Source of the DNA: Ruminococcus sp.
GTDB lineage: Bacteria; Bacillota; Clostridia; Oscillospirales; Ruminococcaceae
Direction of reading: 5' to 3'
Length of the DNA stretch: 32,782 nt
Assembly: GCA_017529875.1 (NCBI GenBank)
Contig: JAFXNC010000031.1
Coordinates: forward strand, 1 to 32,782
Both the position numbers and the translations under genes were made by a program. Positions 21,773-30,656 of the stretch are shown piece after piece. Numbering within the stretch: the stretch's first letter is position 1; the number at the start of each line of letters is the position of its first letter. The notes below the pieces were generated by a model, which searched no databases, was not told where the DNA came from, and saw nothing but the letters and a program-made list of their open reading frames with translations.

Positions 21773-23158
21773 ATGGGTAAATATTTCGGTACCGACGGCT
21801 TCCGGGGCGAAGCCAACGTAAACCTCACAGCTGACCACGCTTTTAAGGTAGGAAGATTCCTGGGCTGGTATTTCAGTGAGCTCAAACGCCGCAGCGGCGA
21901 CGATACCCCCGCAAAGATCGTCATAGGCAAGGACACAAGGCGTTCCAGCTATATGTTCGAGTACTCTCTCGTGGGCGGCCTGACTGCCTCCGGCGCTGAC
22001 GCTTATCTGCTCCACGTTACCACCACTCCCTCGGTGGCTTATGTTGCCCGCGTGGACGACTTCGACTGCGGCATCATGATCTCAGCGAGCCACAATCCCT
22101 ACTTCGACAACGGCATCAAGCTCATCAACCGCAACGGCGAGAAGATGAGCGAGGAGACCATCGAGCTGGTGGAGGCTTACCTCGACGGCGTTCTCGAGGT
22201 CTTCGGGCAGAAGTGGGAGGATATCCCCTTCGCTGAGAGGGAGCGCATCGGCTGCACCGTGGACTATGTTTCCGGGCGCAACCGCTATATCGGATATCTG
22301 ATCTCCCTGGGTATGTACTCTTTCAGAGGCGTCAAGGTGGCTCTCGACTGTGCCAACGGCGCTTCCTGGAACATCGCCAAGGCTGTATTCGACGCTCTGG
22401 GTGCCACCACTCACGTCATCAACGCTCAGCCCAACGGCCTCAACATCAACAACAACGCCGGCTCCACCCACATCGAGGGACTGTGCAAATACGTTGTGGA
22501 GAACGGCATGGACGTGGGCTTTGCCTACGACGGCGACGCCGACAGATGTCTCTGCGTTGACGAAAAGGGCAACGTCATCACCGGCGACCACATCCTCTAC
22601 ATCTACGGCAGATACATGAAGGAGCGGGGAAAGCTCATCAACAACACCGTTGTCACCACCGTGATGTCCAACTTCGGGCTTTACAAGGCCTTTGACGAGT
22701 TCGGCATCGACTATGTGAAGACCAAGGTGGGCGACAAGTACGTCTACGAATACATGATCAAGAACGGCTGCCGTCTGGGCGGCGAGCAGTCGGGGCATAT
22801 CATCTTCTCCAAGTACGCCTCCACCGGCGACGGCATACTCACCAGCATGAAGATGATGGAGGTCATGATGGCCCGCAAGAAGAAGCTCTCTGAGCTTGCG
22901 GAGCCCCTGACCGTTTATCCCCAGGTACTGGTCAATGTCAGGGTCAAGGACAAGAAGGCCGCGCAGGAGGATCCCGATGTGGAGAAGGCTGTTGAGGCCG
23001 TCGGCGAGAAGCTGGGACGTTCCGGCAGGATACTGGTGCGCGAGAGCGGCACCGAGCCCCTTATCCGCGTAATGGTAGAGGCTCCCTCCGAGGAGACCTG
23101 CCGCGAGTATGTGAACAAGGTCGTTGACGTTATCAAGGCCAAAGGACACGAAGCATAA
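21773..23158 (+). CDS. glmM: Phosphoglucosamine mutase
   Basis: 461 aa. Interconverts glucosamine-6-phosphate and glucosamine-1-phosphate for UDP-GlcNAc and peptidoglycan synthesis. The N-terminal YFGTDGFRG, the phosphoserine loop ISASHNP (catalytic Ser106), the metal-binding loop YDGDADR, the sugar-binding GGEQSGH and the C-terminal phosphate-binding RESGTEPLIRVM are all present. FGTDGFRG and GGEQSGH favour GlmM over phosphoglucomutase or phosphomannomutase. ACAGGAGTG precedes the ATG. It shares a promoter with the beta-helix protein. The gene is followed by a long non-coding stretch rather than a clear terminator. Confidence 0.95.
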   Translation: MGKYFGTDGFRGEANVNLTADHAFKVGRFLGWYFSELKRRSGDDTPAKIVIGKDTRRSSYMFEYSLVGGLTASGADAYLLHVTTTPSVAYVARVDDFDCGIMISASHNPYFDNGIKLINRNGEKMSEETIELVEAYLDGVLEVFGQKWEDIPFAERERIGCTVDYVSGRNRYIGYLISLGMYSFRGVKVALDCANGASWNIAKAVFDALGATTHVINAQPNGLNINNNAGSTHIEGLCKYVVENGMDVGFAYDGDADRCLCVDEKGNVITGDHILYIYGRYMKERGKLINNTVVTTVMSNFGLYKAFDEFGIDYVKTKVGDKYVYEYMIKNGCRLGGEQSGHIIFSKYASTGDGILTSMKMMEVMMARKKKLSELAEPLTVYPQVLVNVRVKDKKAAQEDPDVEKAVEAVGEKLGRSGRILVRESGTEPLIRVMVEAPSEETCREYVNKVVDVIKAKGHEA

Positions 23159-23223
23159 GAGCGCGGCGGCGGTACATCAGTATTTGCTTGTTTTGTAAAT
23201 GTTTGCGCCGCCGCTGAAATATT

Positions 23224-23353
23224 AAAGAATAAAGAATAATGAAAAAAGAATAAAGAATAATTAAGGAGTCCGCTCTGAGGACGATCTCAAAATCATCGCC
23301 GGAGGCGATACCTTGATTATTCTTTATTCTTTATTATCATTCTTTCTTCTTTT
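23224..23353. repeat. Large imperfect inverted repeat, possible MITE-like element
   Basis: The left arm (23247-23266) and right arm (23311-23330) are complementary over 20 nt with one mismatch. Weaker pairing continues outwards to 23224 and 23353. Each arm contains tandem copies of the motif AGAATAA or its complement. The 44-nt centre carries a small ATCGCC/GGCGAT hairpin (23294-23308). No open reading frame or target-site duplication is evident. Confidence 0.65.
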
Positions 23354-23491
23354 AGCAGGCGCTGCGCATAGTAACGTAAAAGCACTTCCGTCAAATATCC
23401 GACAAAATTGACCTAATGACACATATTTTCGCGCCTGCGGTTCCGGCGTCCTGTTTTAGTTAAATTTTTTCCGAATTGTAATGCTTTTTTA

Positions 23492-23521
23492 TTGACATAT
23501 ATGTACAAACTGTGATATAAT
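23492..23521 (+). promoter_or_regulatory. Promoter of the manA-pyrF unit
   Basis: A perfect TTGACA (23492-23497) and TATAAT (23516-23521) are 18 nt apart, with TGTGA before the -10. No other promoter was noticed between here and pyrF. Confidence 0.9.
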
Positions 23522-23562
23522 GTATTATGTATGATAGCATAAATATGCAGGGAGGATAATAT

Positions 23563-24516
23563 ATGCCGATAATCAGACTCGAACCCGCCTTCAAGGACTA
23601 TATCTGGGGCGGGACAAGGTTAAGGGACGATTTCAAGAAGAAGTGCGATTATGACAAGGTCGCCGAGAGCTGGGAGCTCTCCTGCCACAAGGACGGCGCA
23701 TCAGTGGTGGCCACCGGAGAGGACAAGGGGCTCACGCTGGCTCAGTACATAGACAAGCACGGAAAAGCAGTGCTCGGTACCAACTGCGGGCGATTTGAGG
23801 CCTTCCCCATACTTATAAAGCTCATCGACGCGAAAGACAACCTCTCGGTACAGGTACACCCCGACAACGAGTACGCTCAGCGGGTCGAGGGGGAGTACGG
23901 CAAGACCGAGATGTGGTACGTCGTTGACTGCGACGAGGGCGCAGAGCTGCTCTACGGCTTCAAGCACGAGATCAGCAAGGAGGAGTTCGCCGAGAGGATA
24001 AAGAACAACACCTTGTTAGAGGTCACCGACAACGTGCCGGTGCACAGGGGGGATGTGTTCTTCATCGAGGCGGGCACGCTCCACGCCATCGGCAAGGGCA
24101 TACTTATAGCCGAGATACAGCAAAACTCCAACACTACCTACCGCATTTACGACTACGGCAGAGTAGGCAAGGACGGCAAGCCCCGTGAGCTGCACATCGA
24201 AAAGGCTCAGGACGTGACAAAGCTTGCCCCCGCAAAGCAGTACCCCGATACCCCCGCGGAGCAGCATGAGGGCTACACCTCAAAGCTGCTTGCCAGCTGC
24301 GAGTACTTCACCACCTATGTTCTGGACATCACCGGCGAGGCTCAGCTGGAGGCTGACGGCGCAAGCTTCAACAGCCTGCTGATACTCGAAGGCGAGGGCA
24401 CTGCGGGAGAAGTTGAGTTCAAGAAGGGAGACAGTATCTTCGTCACCGCAGGAACAGGCAAATACACAGTAAAAGGCAATTGCAGGGCTATCCTGACAAA
24501 AATAGACAAATACTGA
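23563..24516 (+). CDS. manA: Mannose-6-phosphate isomerase, class I (short form)
   Basis: 317 aa, typical of the short Firmicute type. Interconverts mannose-6-phosphate and fructose-6-phosphate. The zinc site is visible as Gln97 and His99 in SVQVHPDN, Glu116 in KTEMWY and His174 in GTLHAIG. The conserved EIQQNSNTTYRIYDYGR segment supplies the presumed catalytic Arg194. GGGAGGA precedes the ATG. The glucokinase gene starts 18 nt after it, linking hexose phosphorylation and isomerisation in one transcript. Confidence 0.93.
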   Translation: MPIIRLEPAFKDYIWGGTRLRDDFKKKCDYDKVAESWELSCHKDGASVVATGEDKGLTLAQYIDKHGKAVLGTNCGRFEAFPILIKLIDAKDNLSVQVHPDNEYAQRVEGEYGKTEMWYVVDCDEGAELLYGFKHEISKEEFAERIKNNTLLEVTDNVPVHRGDVFFIEAGTLHAIGKGILIAEIQQNSNTTYRIYDYGRVGKDGKPRELHIEKAQDVTKLAPAKQYPDTPAEQHEGYTSKLLASCEYFTTYVLDITGEAQLEADGASFNSLLILEGEGTAGEVEFKKGDSIFVTAGTGKYTVKGNCRAILTKIDKY

Positions 24517-24534
24517 GAAAAGGAAGAACGGAAA

Positions 24535-25491
24535 ATGAAATACTACATAGGCGTAGACCTCGGCGGCACCAACATCAAGGCGGGAGTTGTCAGCGAGGAA
24601 TTTGAGATCATCGCCAAGACCTCCTGCAAGACCAACCTCCCCAGACCCGCAGAGGAGATCTGCGCGGATATGGCTAAGGTGGCTCTCGAGGCAGTTGACA
24701 AGGCAGGCCTGACCCTCGACCAGATCGAGTCCGTGGGCATCGGCACACCCGGTACTGCAAACAGCGATACCGGCATCATCGAGTACTCCAACAATCTGGG
24801 CTTCCTCAACTTCCCTGTTGTCAAGCTCATGCAGACACACATCAACAAGCCCTGCTACGTTGAGAACGACGCCAACGCAGCAGCCTACGGCGAGTTCGTG
24901 GCAGGTGCAGCCAAGGGCGCCAACGACGCGGTATGCATCACCCTGGGCACCGGCGTGGGCGGCGGCATCATCATCAACAAGAAGATCTACTCCGGCTTCA
25001 ACTTTGCAGGCGCCGAGATAGGCCACACCGTCATCGACCCCAACGGCCCTGAGTGTACCTGCGGCAGAAAGGGCTGCTTTGAGGTATTCTCCTCCGCCAC
25101 CGGCCTCATCAGGATGACCCGGGAGGCAATGCTTGCCGACAAGGGCTCTGTGATGTGGAAGATGAACGACGAGGACGGCAAGGTCTCCGCAAGGACAGCC
25201 TTCAACGCCATGCGTGCCGGGGACAAGTCCGGCAAGGAGGTCGTTGACAAGTACATCAAGTATCTTGCCTGCGGCATCGCCAACACCATAAATATTTTCC
25301 AGCCCGACGTACTCTGCATCGGCGGCGGCGTATGCAACGAGGGAGACCCGCTGCTGCTGCCCCTCAAAGAGCTGGTGGCCAAGGAGATATACACCAAGAA
25401 TTCCGAGAAGAACACCGAGATCGTGATAGCCAGGCTTGGCAACGACGCCGGCATCATCGGCGCAGCCTTCCTGGGACTTTCACATTCCTAA
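24535..25491 (+). CDS. glk: ROK-family glucokinase
   Basis: 318 aa. Phosphorylates glucose with ATP in the cytoplasm. The N-terminal phosphate loop GVDLGGTNIKAG, the catalytic ENDANAAAYGE (Asp112), the ATP loop LGTGVGGG, and the ROK zinc site (His164 in EIGH, then C-T-C-G-R-K-G-C, Cys174, Cys176 and Cys181) are intact. No N-terminal helix-turn-helix is present, so it is a kinase and not a ROK repressor. Glucose is the likeliest substrate, but mannose or N-acetylmannosamine cannot be excluded. AAAGGAAG lies upstream of the ATG. Confidence 0.9.
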   Translation: MKYYIGVDLGGTNIKAGVVSEEFEIIAKTSCKTNLPRPAEEICADMAKVALEAVDKAGLTLDQIESVGIGTPGTANSDTGIIEYSNNLGFLNFPVVKLMQTHINKPCYVENDANAAAYGEFVAGAAKGANDAVCITLGTGVGGGIIINKKIYSGFNFAGAEIGHTVIDPNGPECTCGRKGCFEVFSSATGLIRMTREAMLADKGSVMWKMNDEDGKVSARTAFNAMRAGDKSGKEVVDKYIKYLACGIANTINIFQPDVLCIGGGVCNEGDPLLLPLKELVAKEIYTKNSEKNTEIVIARLGNDAGIIGAAFLGLSHS

Positions 25492-25515
25492 TACTAAGCA
25501 GGAGGTCATCGTACA

Positions 25516-27183
25516 ATGTCTGAAAAAAACTATTTCTGTGACGGAGTTGACAAGGCTCCGCAGAGGTCACTGTTCAACGCTCTGGGTCTTACCCGTGAGG
25601 AAATGGAGAGACCCCTCGTAGGTATCGTATCCAGCTACAACGAGATCGTTCCCGGTCATATGAACATCGACAAGATCGTTGAGGCAGTCAAGCTCGGCGT
25701 GGCTATGGCTGGCGGTACGCCTATCGTGTTCCCGGCTATCGCGGTCTGCGACGGCATCGCAATGGGTCATCAGGGAATGAAGTACTCCCTCGTCACCCGC
25801 GACCTTATCGCCGACAGCACCGAGTGCATGGCGCTGGCTCATCACTTCGACGCACTGGTTATGATACCCAACTGCGACAAGAACGTTCCCGGCCTGCTCA
25901 TGGCGGCGGCAAGAGTGAACGTCCCCACAGTGTTCGTATCGGGAGGCCCCATGCTGGCGGGTCACGTCAAGGGTCAGAAGAGATCCCTCTCCAGTATGTT
26001 CGAGGCAGTAGGCTCCTATGACGCAGGCAAGTTCACCGCCGATGACGTTGAGGAATTCGAGAACAAGGTCTGCCCCACCTGCGGTTCCTGCTCCGGTATG
26101 TACACCGCAAACTCCATGAACTGCCTGACTGAGGTACTGGGCATGGGTCTTCGCGGCAACGGCACCATCCCCGCGGTATACTCCGAGAGGATCAAGCTGG
26201 CCAAGCACGCAGGTATGCAGGTAATGGAGCTTTACAGAAAGAACATCCGTCCCAGAGACATCATGACCGAGAAGGCCTTCATGAACGCCCTTACCGTGGA
26301 TATGGCGCTGGGCTGCTCCACCAACTCCATGCTGCATCTGCCCGCTATCGCCCATGAGTGCGGCATAGACCTGAATCTGGACATCGCCAACGACATCTCC
26401 TCAAAGACCCCGAACCTCTGTCATCTGGCTCCTGCGGGTCCCACCTATATGGAGGATCTCAACGAGGCAGGCGGCGTTTACGCGGTAATGAACCAGCTGG
26501 CTGAGAAAGGCCTGCTCAACACCGACTGCATGACTGCCACCGGAAAGACCGTGGCAGAGAACATCAAGGGCGCAAAGAACAAGAATCCCGAGGTCATCAG
26601 ACCTCTCGACGATCCTTATTCACCCACCGGCGGCATCGCGGTGCTCAGGGGCAATATCGCTCCCGACAGCTGCGTTGTAAAGCGCTCGGCTGTGGCTCCC
26701 GAAATGCTGGTGCATGAGGGTCCTGCAAGAGTATACGACTCCGAGGAAGAAGCGATCGCTGCTATCAGAGGCGGCAAGATCAATCCCGGCGACGTTATCG
26801 TCATCCGCTATGAAGGCCCCAAGGGCGGCCCCGGCATGAGAGAGATGCTCAACCCCACCTCCGCTATCGCCGGCATGGGTCTCGGCTCCTCGGTAGCACT
26901 CATCACTGACGGACGTTTCAGCGGAGCTACCAGAGGCGCGTCTATCGGACACGTTTCTCCCGAGGCTGCGGTAGGCGGCCCCATAGCCCTCATCGAGGAG
27001 GGGGACATCATCGCCATAGACATCCCCGCCAACACCATAAACGTCAAGCTCTCCGACGAGGAGCTGGCGGTAAGAAAGGCCAAATGGCAGCCCCGTGAGC
27101 CCAAGATCAAGACCGGATATCTTGCGAGATATGCGTCTCTCGTGACTTCCGCAAACACAGGCGCGATATTAAAACAGGGCTGA
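25516..27183 (+). CDS. ilvD: Dihydroxy-acid dehydratase
   Basis: 555 aa, the standard length. Dehydrates 2,3-dihydroxy-isovalerate and its methylvalerate homologue in valine and isoleucine synthesis using an iron-sulfur cluster. The cluster region is visible as [10 protein letters not shown] (Cys78), NCDKNVPG (Cys120) and CPTCGSCSG (Cys186-Cys192). The C-terminal part has the [14 protein letters not shown] and [14 protein letters not shown] segments of the family. CAGGAGG precedes the ATG. No other ilv gene is nearby, and there is no room for a T-box leader in the 24-nt gap before it, so it seems controlled by the manA promoter. Confidence 0.97.
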   Translation: MSEKNYFCDGVDKAPQRSLFNALGLTREEMERPLVGIVSSYNEIVPGHMNIDKIVEAVKLGVAMAGGTPIVFPAIAVCDGIAMGHQGMKYSLVTRDLIADSTECMALAHHFDALVMIPNCDKNVPGLLMAAARVNVPTVFVSGGPMLAGHVKGQKRSLSSMFEAVGSYDAGKFTADDVEEFENKVCPTCGSCSGMYTANSMNCLTEVLGMGLRGNGTIPAVYSERIKLAKHAGMQVMELYRKNIRPRDIMTEKAFMNALTVDMALGCSTNSMLHLPAIAHECGIDLNLDIANDISSKTPNLCHLAPAGPTYMEDLNEAGGVYAVMNQLAEKGLLNTDCMTATGKTVAENIKGAKNKNPEVIRPLDDPYSPTGGIAVLRGNIAPDSCVVKRSAVAPEMLVHEGPARVYDSEEEAIAAIRGGKINPGDVIVIRYEGPKGGPGMREMLNPTSAIAGMGLGSSVALITDGRFSGATRGASIGHVSPEAAVGGPIALIEEGDIIAIDIPANTINVKLSDEELAVRKAKWQPREPKIKTGYLARYASLVTSANTGAILKQG

Positions 27184-27221
27184 GGGAGCTCTGAATCATA
27201 AACTGAAAGAGGTAATCGATT

Positions 27222-27767
27222 ATGGCAAAAAGGATTCTCCAGATTTTTCTTGTACTGCTTTTCATTGTTCTTGTAGTCTGCGGCATCATCGTCGGCAGCT
27301 ATGTGTTCAGCTCTCCCGACACGGACCCTGATTCCAACAGCCGTCTGCTCATCTCCGGCGCCTGGATCGACGAGAAGGCTGACAAGAAGCTCGAGTTTGA
27401 CGAGAACGGCAACTTCAAGTATTCCGAGAACAAGTCCGGTACTGTCATCGCCGACGGCTATTACAGGATCAACGAGGACAGAAAGACTATCAAGCTCTTT
27501 ATGTTCCCCGGCCACCACACCGAGGCTTTCGACGCCCATGTGAACCTGTTCTTCTTCGCTCAGATCACCTACTCCAACCTCAAGAAAGCCACCAACACCA
27601 GAAAGGTGAACAACATGGAGACATACAGACTTGCTGACGCTCCTACCTGCACATTCCTTATCAAGAATTCCAGCAGCGAAGACGGCGTCGTACTGAACGC
27701 TGTAATGCCCGAGATGACCCTCGACCTCTATTCAAAGGGCAAGCGGTTCTCCGCCAAGAACAATTAA
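27222..27767 (+). CDS. Small membrane-anchored protein of unknown function
   Basis: 181 aa, not recognised. One N-terminal hydrophobic helix (about 5-29) is followed by an extracytoplasmic, probably beta-rich region. The stretch LISGAWIDEKADKKLEFDENG followed by GYYRINEDRKTIKL resembles the strand pairs of small lipocalin-like or copper-resistance-type beta domains found in clostridial membrane proteins, but the match is only by eye. AAGAGGT precedes the ATG. The gene sits 38 nt after ilvD and 10 nt before pyrC, so it is co-transcribed with metabolic genes without an obvious functional link. Confidence 0.8.
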   Translation: MAKRILQIFLVLLFIVLVVCGIIVGSYVFSSPDTDPDSNSRLLISGAWIDEKADKKLEFDENGNFKYSENKSGTVIADGYYRINEDRKTIKLFMFPGHHTEAFDAHVNLFFFAQITYSNLKKATNTRKVNNMETYRLADAPTCTFLIKNSSSEDGVVLNAVMPEMTLDLYSKGKRFSAKNN

Positions 27768-27777
27768 GGCGCAAAGC

Positions 27778-29046
27778 ATGAAGCTGTTATTCAAGAATGT
27801 GCGTGCGGTCGATCCGCAGCAGCAGCTCGACCGCACCGTGAATATCCTCACCGACGGTGAGAAGATAGCCTACATCGGCTCCGAGGAAAAGCCCGCAGAC
27901 CGCGTTATCGACGGCGAGGGGCGGCTCGTGGCCGTGCCGGGACTGTTCGATATGCACGTTCATTTCCGGGATCCGGGCTATACCTATAAAGAGGATATCC
28001 TGACCGGCGCCGCAGCCGCAAAGGCCGGCGGTTTTACCGGTGTTGCCTGTATGCCCAATACCGACCCTGCCATAGACTGCCCCGAGCTGGTGAGCTATGT
28101 GCTGGAAAAGTCCAAGGCCACCGGGATAAACGTGATCCCCTACGGCTGCGTGACCGTGGGCATGGCGGGCAAAGAGCTGACCGACCAGGAGAAGCTCAAA
28201 GAAGCCGGTGCAGCCGGTATCTCCGACGACGGCAAGCCGGTGACAAACGCCGAGCTCATGCGGCAGGCTCTCGAGAAGACCAAGGAGAGCGGTATGCTGC
28301 TTGCCTCCCACTGCGAGGATCTGGATATCATCGACGGCGGTATCATCAACAAGGGCGAGATCTCGGATATACTGGGCGTCAAGGGCATGGACAGAGCCTC
28401 CGAGGACAGCATCACTGCCCGGGAGATAACCCTTGCGGCCTCCTGCGGAGCGAGGGTGCATATCTGTCATGTGTCCACATACGGCTCGGTGAACATCATC
28501 AGAGCCGCCAAGCACGACGGCATCAAGGTCACCTGCGAGACTGCCCCACACTACTTTACCTATACCGATACCAAGCTGCTCAAACGGGATGCGGACTACC
28601 GTATGTCCCCTCCCCTGCGCACCGAGCGCGACCGTAAGGCCATTGAGGAGGCGGTCCTCGACGGCACCATAGACTGCATCATCACCGACCACGCCCCCCA
28701 CTCCGCCGACAACAAGGCTGATTTCGTGAAGGCGCCCAACGGCGTCGTAGGGCTTGAAACATCTTTGGCGGTGACGCTGACGCAGCTTTACCACACCGGC
28801 AAGCTGAGCCTTGACAGACTCGTTGAGCTCATGTCGGTGAACCCCAGGAAAATACTGGGGCTGCCGGCTGTGACCATTAAAGAGGGTGAGCAGGCGGAGC
28901 TGTGCATCTTCGACCCGGAGCTCGAATGGGTCGTTGAGCCGCAGAAGCTGCACTCCAAGAGCAAAAACAGCGTATTCAAGGGCGAAAAGCTCAGAGGCAG
29001 GAACGTATACACCGTCTGCCGAGGCGAGATCGTCTTCGAGCTTTGA
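27778..29046 (+). CDS. pyrC: Dihydroorotase (type I)
   Basis: 422 aa. Catalyses ring closure of carbamoyl-aspartate to dihydroorotate in pyrimidine synthesis. The metal site DMHVHFRDPG (His60, His62), ACMPNTDP, HCED, the HICHVST segment, the ETAPHYF segment and DHAPH with its catalytic Asp are all present. The length and motif set fit the Gram-positive 425-residue class rather than the shorter E. coli type. AAGG lies 8 nt before the ATG. pyrF follows 18 nt later. The usual pyrB, pyrD and carbamoyl-phosphate synthase genes are not adjacent. Confidence 0.95.
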   Translation: MKLLFKNVRAVDPQQQLDRTVNILTDGEKIAYIGSEEKPADRVIDGEGRLVAVPGLFDMHVHFRDPGYTYKEDILTGAAAAKAGGFTGVACMPNTDPAIDCPELVSYVLEKSKATGINVIPYGCVTVGMAGKELTDQEKLKEAGAAGISDDGKPVTNAELMRQALEKTKESGMLLASHCEDLDIIDGGIINKGEISDILGVKGMDRASEDSITAREITLAASCGARVHICHVSTYGSVNIIRAAKHDGIKVTCETAPHYFTYTDTKLLKRDADYRMSPPLRTERDRKAIEEAVLDGTIDCIITDHAPHSADNKADFVKAPNGVVGLETSLAVTLTQLYHTGKLSLDRLVELMSVNPRKILGLPAVTIKEGEQAELCIFDPELEWVVEPQKLHSKSKNSVFKGEKLRGRNVYTVCRGEIVFEL

Positions 29047-29064
29047 ACCGAAAGGAGCTAAACT

Positions 29065-30000
29065 ATGTCATTTGACCGACTGATAGAAAACATCGTAAAG
29101 ACCCAGAACCCCTCTGTTGTAGGACTTGACCCGAAGCTTGAATACGTTCCCGAGTTCATCGTGAACAAGAAGATCAAGAAGTACGGCAAGACCCTCAAGG
29201 CCGCCTCCAAGGCCATACTCGAATACAACAAAGCCATAATCGACGAGATCCACGACATCTGCCCGGCTATCAAGCCTCAGTCCGCTTACTATGAGATGTA
29301 CGGCTGGGAGGGGATGAAGACCCTCGCCCGGACTATCGAGTACGCTCAGAGCAAGGGTATGTTCGTAATGACCGACGGCAAGCGCAACGATATCGGCGCT
29401 ACTATGGAGGCATATGCCACGGCGCATCTGGGCTTCACCGAGGTAGGCGGCGAGAACATCCCGGCCTTCGGCTCCGACGCTCTCACCGTAAACGGCTATC
29501 TGGGCACAGACGGCATCTCTCCCCTGCTGGAGAAGTGCAGAGCCTACGACAAGGGCATCTTCGTACTGGTGAAGACCTCCAACAAGAGCTCCGGCGAGCT
29601 CCAGGATCTGAAGATCGGCGACAAGACCGTATACGCCGTTATGGGCGATATGTGCGAAAAATGGGGCGTTGAGGTCATGGGCAAGTACGGTTACAGCGGC
29701 GTGGGCGCCGTTGTGGGCGCTACCTATCCCGAGCAGCTCACCGAAATGAGAGCGGCTCTGCCTCACACCTTCTTCCTCGTTCCCGGCTACGGCGCCCAGG
29801 GCGGCGGAGCTGAGGGCGTATCCAAAGGCTTCGACGAGAACGGCCTCGGAGCCATCGTCAATTCCTCCCGGGCAGTTATGTGCGCCTACAAAAAAGAGGA
29901 GTGCGACCCCCGCGACTTTGCAAAGGCCGCCCGCAGAGAGGTCATCCGCATGAAGGAGGATATAATCTCTTTCCTGCCGAAGATCAAGCTGCCTGACTGA
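29065..30000 (+). CDS. pyrF: Orotidine 5'-phosphate decarboxylase, type 2
   Basis: 311 aa. Decarboxylates OMP to UMP. The catalytic Asp-Lys-Asp set is in TDGKRNDIG (Asp104, Lys106, Asp109), and the phosphate-binding end is in PGYGAQGG and NSSRAVM. The length and motif (DGKRxDIG, PGYGAQGG) define the longer type 2 family. AAAGGAG precedes the ATG. It is the last gene of the manA unit, and a terminator follows 16 nt after the stop. No PyrR-type attenuator is visible upstream of pyrC or pyrF. Confidence 0.96.
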   Translation: MSFDRLIENIVKTQNPSVVGLDPKLEYVPEFIVNKKIKKYGKTLKAASKAILEYNKAIIDEIHDICPAIKPQSAYYEMYGWEGMKTLARTIEYAQSKGMFVMTDGKRNDIGATMEAYATAHLGFTEVGGENIPAFGSDALTVNGYLGTDGISPLLEKCRAYDKGIFVLVKTSNKSSGELQDLKIGDKTVYAVMGDMCEKWGVEVMGKYGYSGVGAVVGATYPEQLTEMRAALPHTFFLVPGYGAQGGGAEGVSKGFDENGLGAIVNSSRAVMCAYKKEECDPRDFAKAARREVIRMKEDIISFLPKIKLPD

Positions 30001-30015
30001 ACCTAACACCAACAG

Positions 30016-30044
30016 AAAAAGCTCCCCGAATTGGGGAGCTTTTA
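30016..30044. terminator. Bidirectional terminator between pyrF and recR
   Basis: AAAAGCTCCCC (30017-30027) pairs perfectly with GGGGAGCTTTT (30033-30043) around a 5-nt loop. A and T runs flank it on both sides, so it can stop both convergent units. Confidence 0.93.
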
Positions 30045-30053
30045 TTGTTGTGC

Positions 30054-30656
30054 TTATATTTCCGAGCGGTTCTCGAGAGCCTTGTAAAGGGTGATCTCAT
30101 CGGCGTATTCCAGCATACCGCCTATGGGCAGACCGAAGGCCAGCCGTGTCACTTTGACCCCGAAGGGCTTTAACAGCTTGCTGATATACATAGCCGTGGC
30201 TTCGCCCTCGACAGTGGGATTGGTGGCCATGATGACCTCGTCCACGGTGCCGGCGCTGACCCTTGCAAGGAGCTGCTTTATCATCAGCTTGTCGGGGCCT
30301 ATGCCGTCGATAGGCGAGATCAGCCCGTGGAGGACGTGGTAAACGCCCTTGTATTCCTTGGTGCGCTCGAAGGCCGTGATGTCCTTCGGGCTCTCCACCA
30401 CGCAGACCGTCCTCTGGTCGCGGCGGCTGTTCTCACAGAAAGCGCATCTGACGTTCTCGGTGAAATTGCAGCATACCGCGCAGGTGTGGACTCTCTTTTT
30501 CGCGTCCAGCAGAGCCTTGGCGAAGGTGTTGACCTCCTCCTCGGACATCTCCATGACGTGGTAGGCCAGCCGCTGAGCGGATTTCATGCCGATGCCGGGC
30601 AGCTTTGCGAACTGCTCGGAAAGGACAGTCAGCGGCAGGGCTCCGATATCAGCCAT
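30054..30656 (-). CDS. recR: Recombination mediator RecR
   Basis: 200 aa, the normal length. It works with RecF and RecO to load RecA at gaps. The helix-hairpin-helix LPGIGMKSAQRLAYHV (19-34), the four-cysteine zinc motif (Cys59, Cys62, Cys71, Cys74) and the Toprim domain starting VCVVESPKDITAFE (84-97) are intact. The C-terminal TRLAFGLPIGGMLEYADEITL is typical. The ATG overlaps the stop of ybaB by one base, so translation is coupled. Confidence 0.97.
   Translation of the reverse strand: MADIGALPLTVLSEQFAKLPGIGMKSAQRLAYHVMEMSEEEVNTFAKALLDAKKRVHTCAVCCNFTENVRCAFCENSRRDQRTVCVVESPKDITAFERTKEYKGVYHVLHGLISPIDGIGPDKLMIKQLLARVSAGTVDEVIMATNPTVEGEATAMYISKLLKPFGVKVTRLAFGLPIGGMLEYADEITLYKALENRSEI

Larger units (their letters stand above)
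23159..23562. other. Non-coding region of about 400 nt between glmM and manA
   Basis: No protein gene is visible. From left to right it holds a GC-rich hairpin (GCGGCGGCG at 23163-23171 with CGCCGCCGC at 23206-23214, no T-run after it), a large purine/pyrimidine inverted repeat (23224-23353), a wide 8-bp inverted repeat GCAGGCGC/GCGCCTGC (23355-23362 and 23431-23438), and the manA promoter. A structured RNA or a small mobile-type repeat is possible. Confidence 0.6.

Noticed and set aside
23163-23214. GC-rich hairpin after glmM as an intrinsic terminator
   Set aside because: It has a 34-nt loop and no T-run after the stem, so it is listed only as structure in the non-coding region.
27787-28953. 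388-codon minus-strand open frame opposite pyrC
   Set aside because: pyrC is unmistakable on the plus strand; the complement has no family features.
27184-29064. PyrR or T-box attenuators before pyrC, pyrF or ilvD
   Set aside because: The gaps (10-38 nt) are too short, and no T-box or antiterminator motif is seen.
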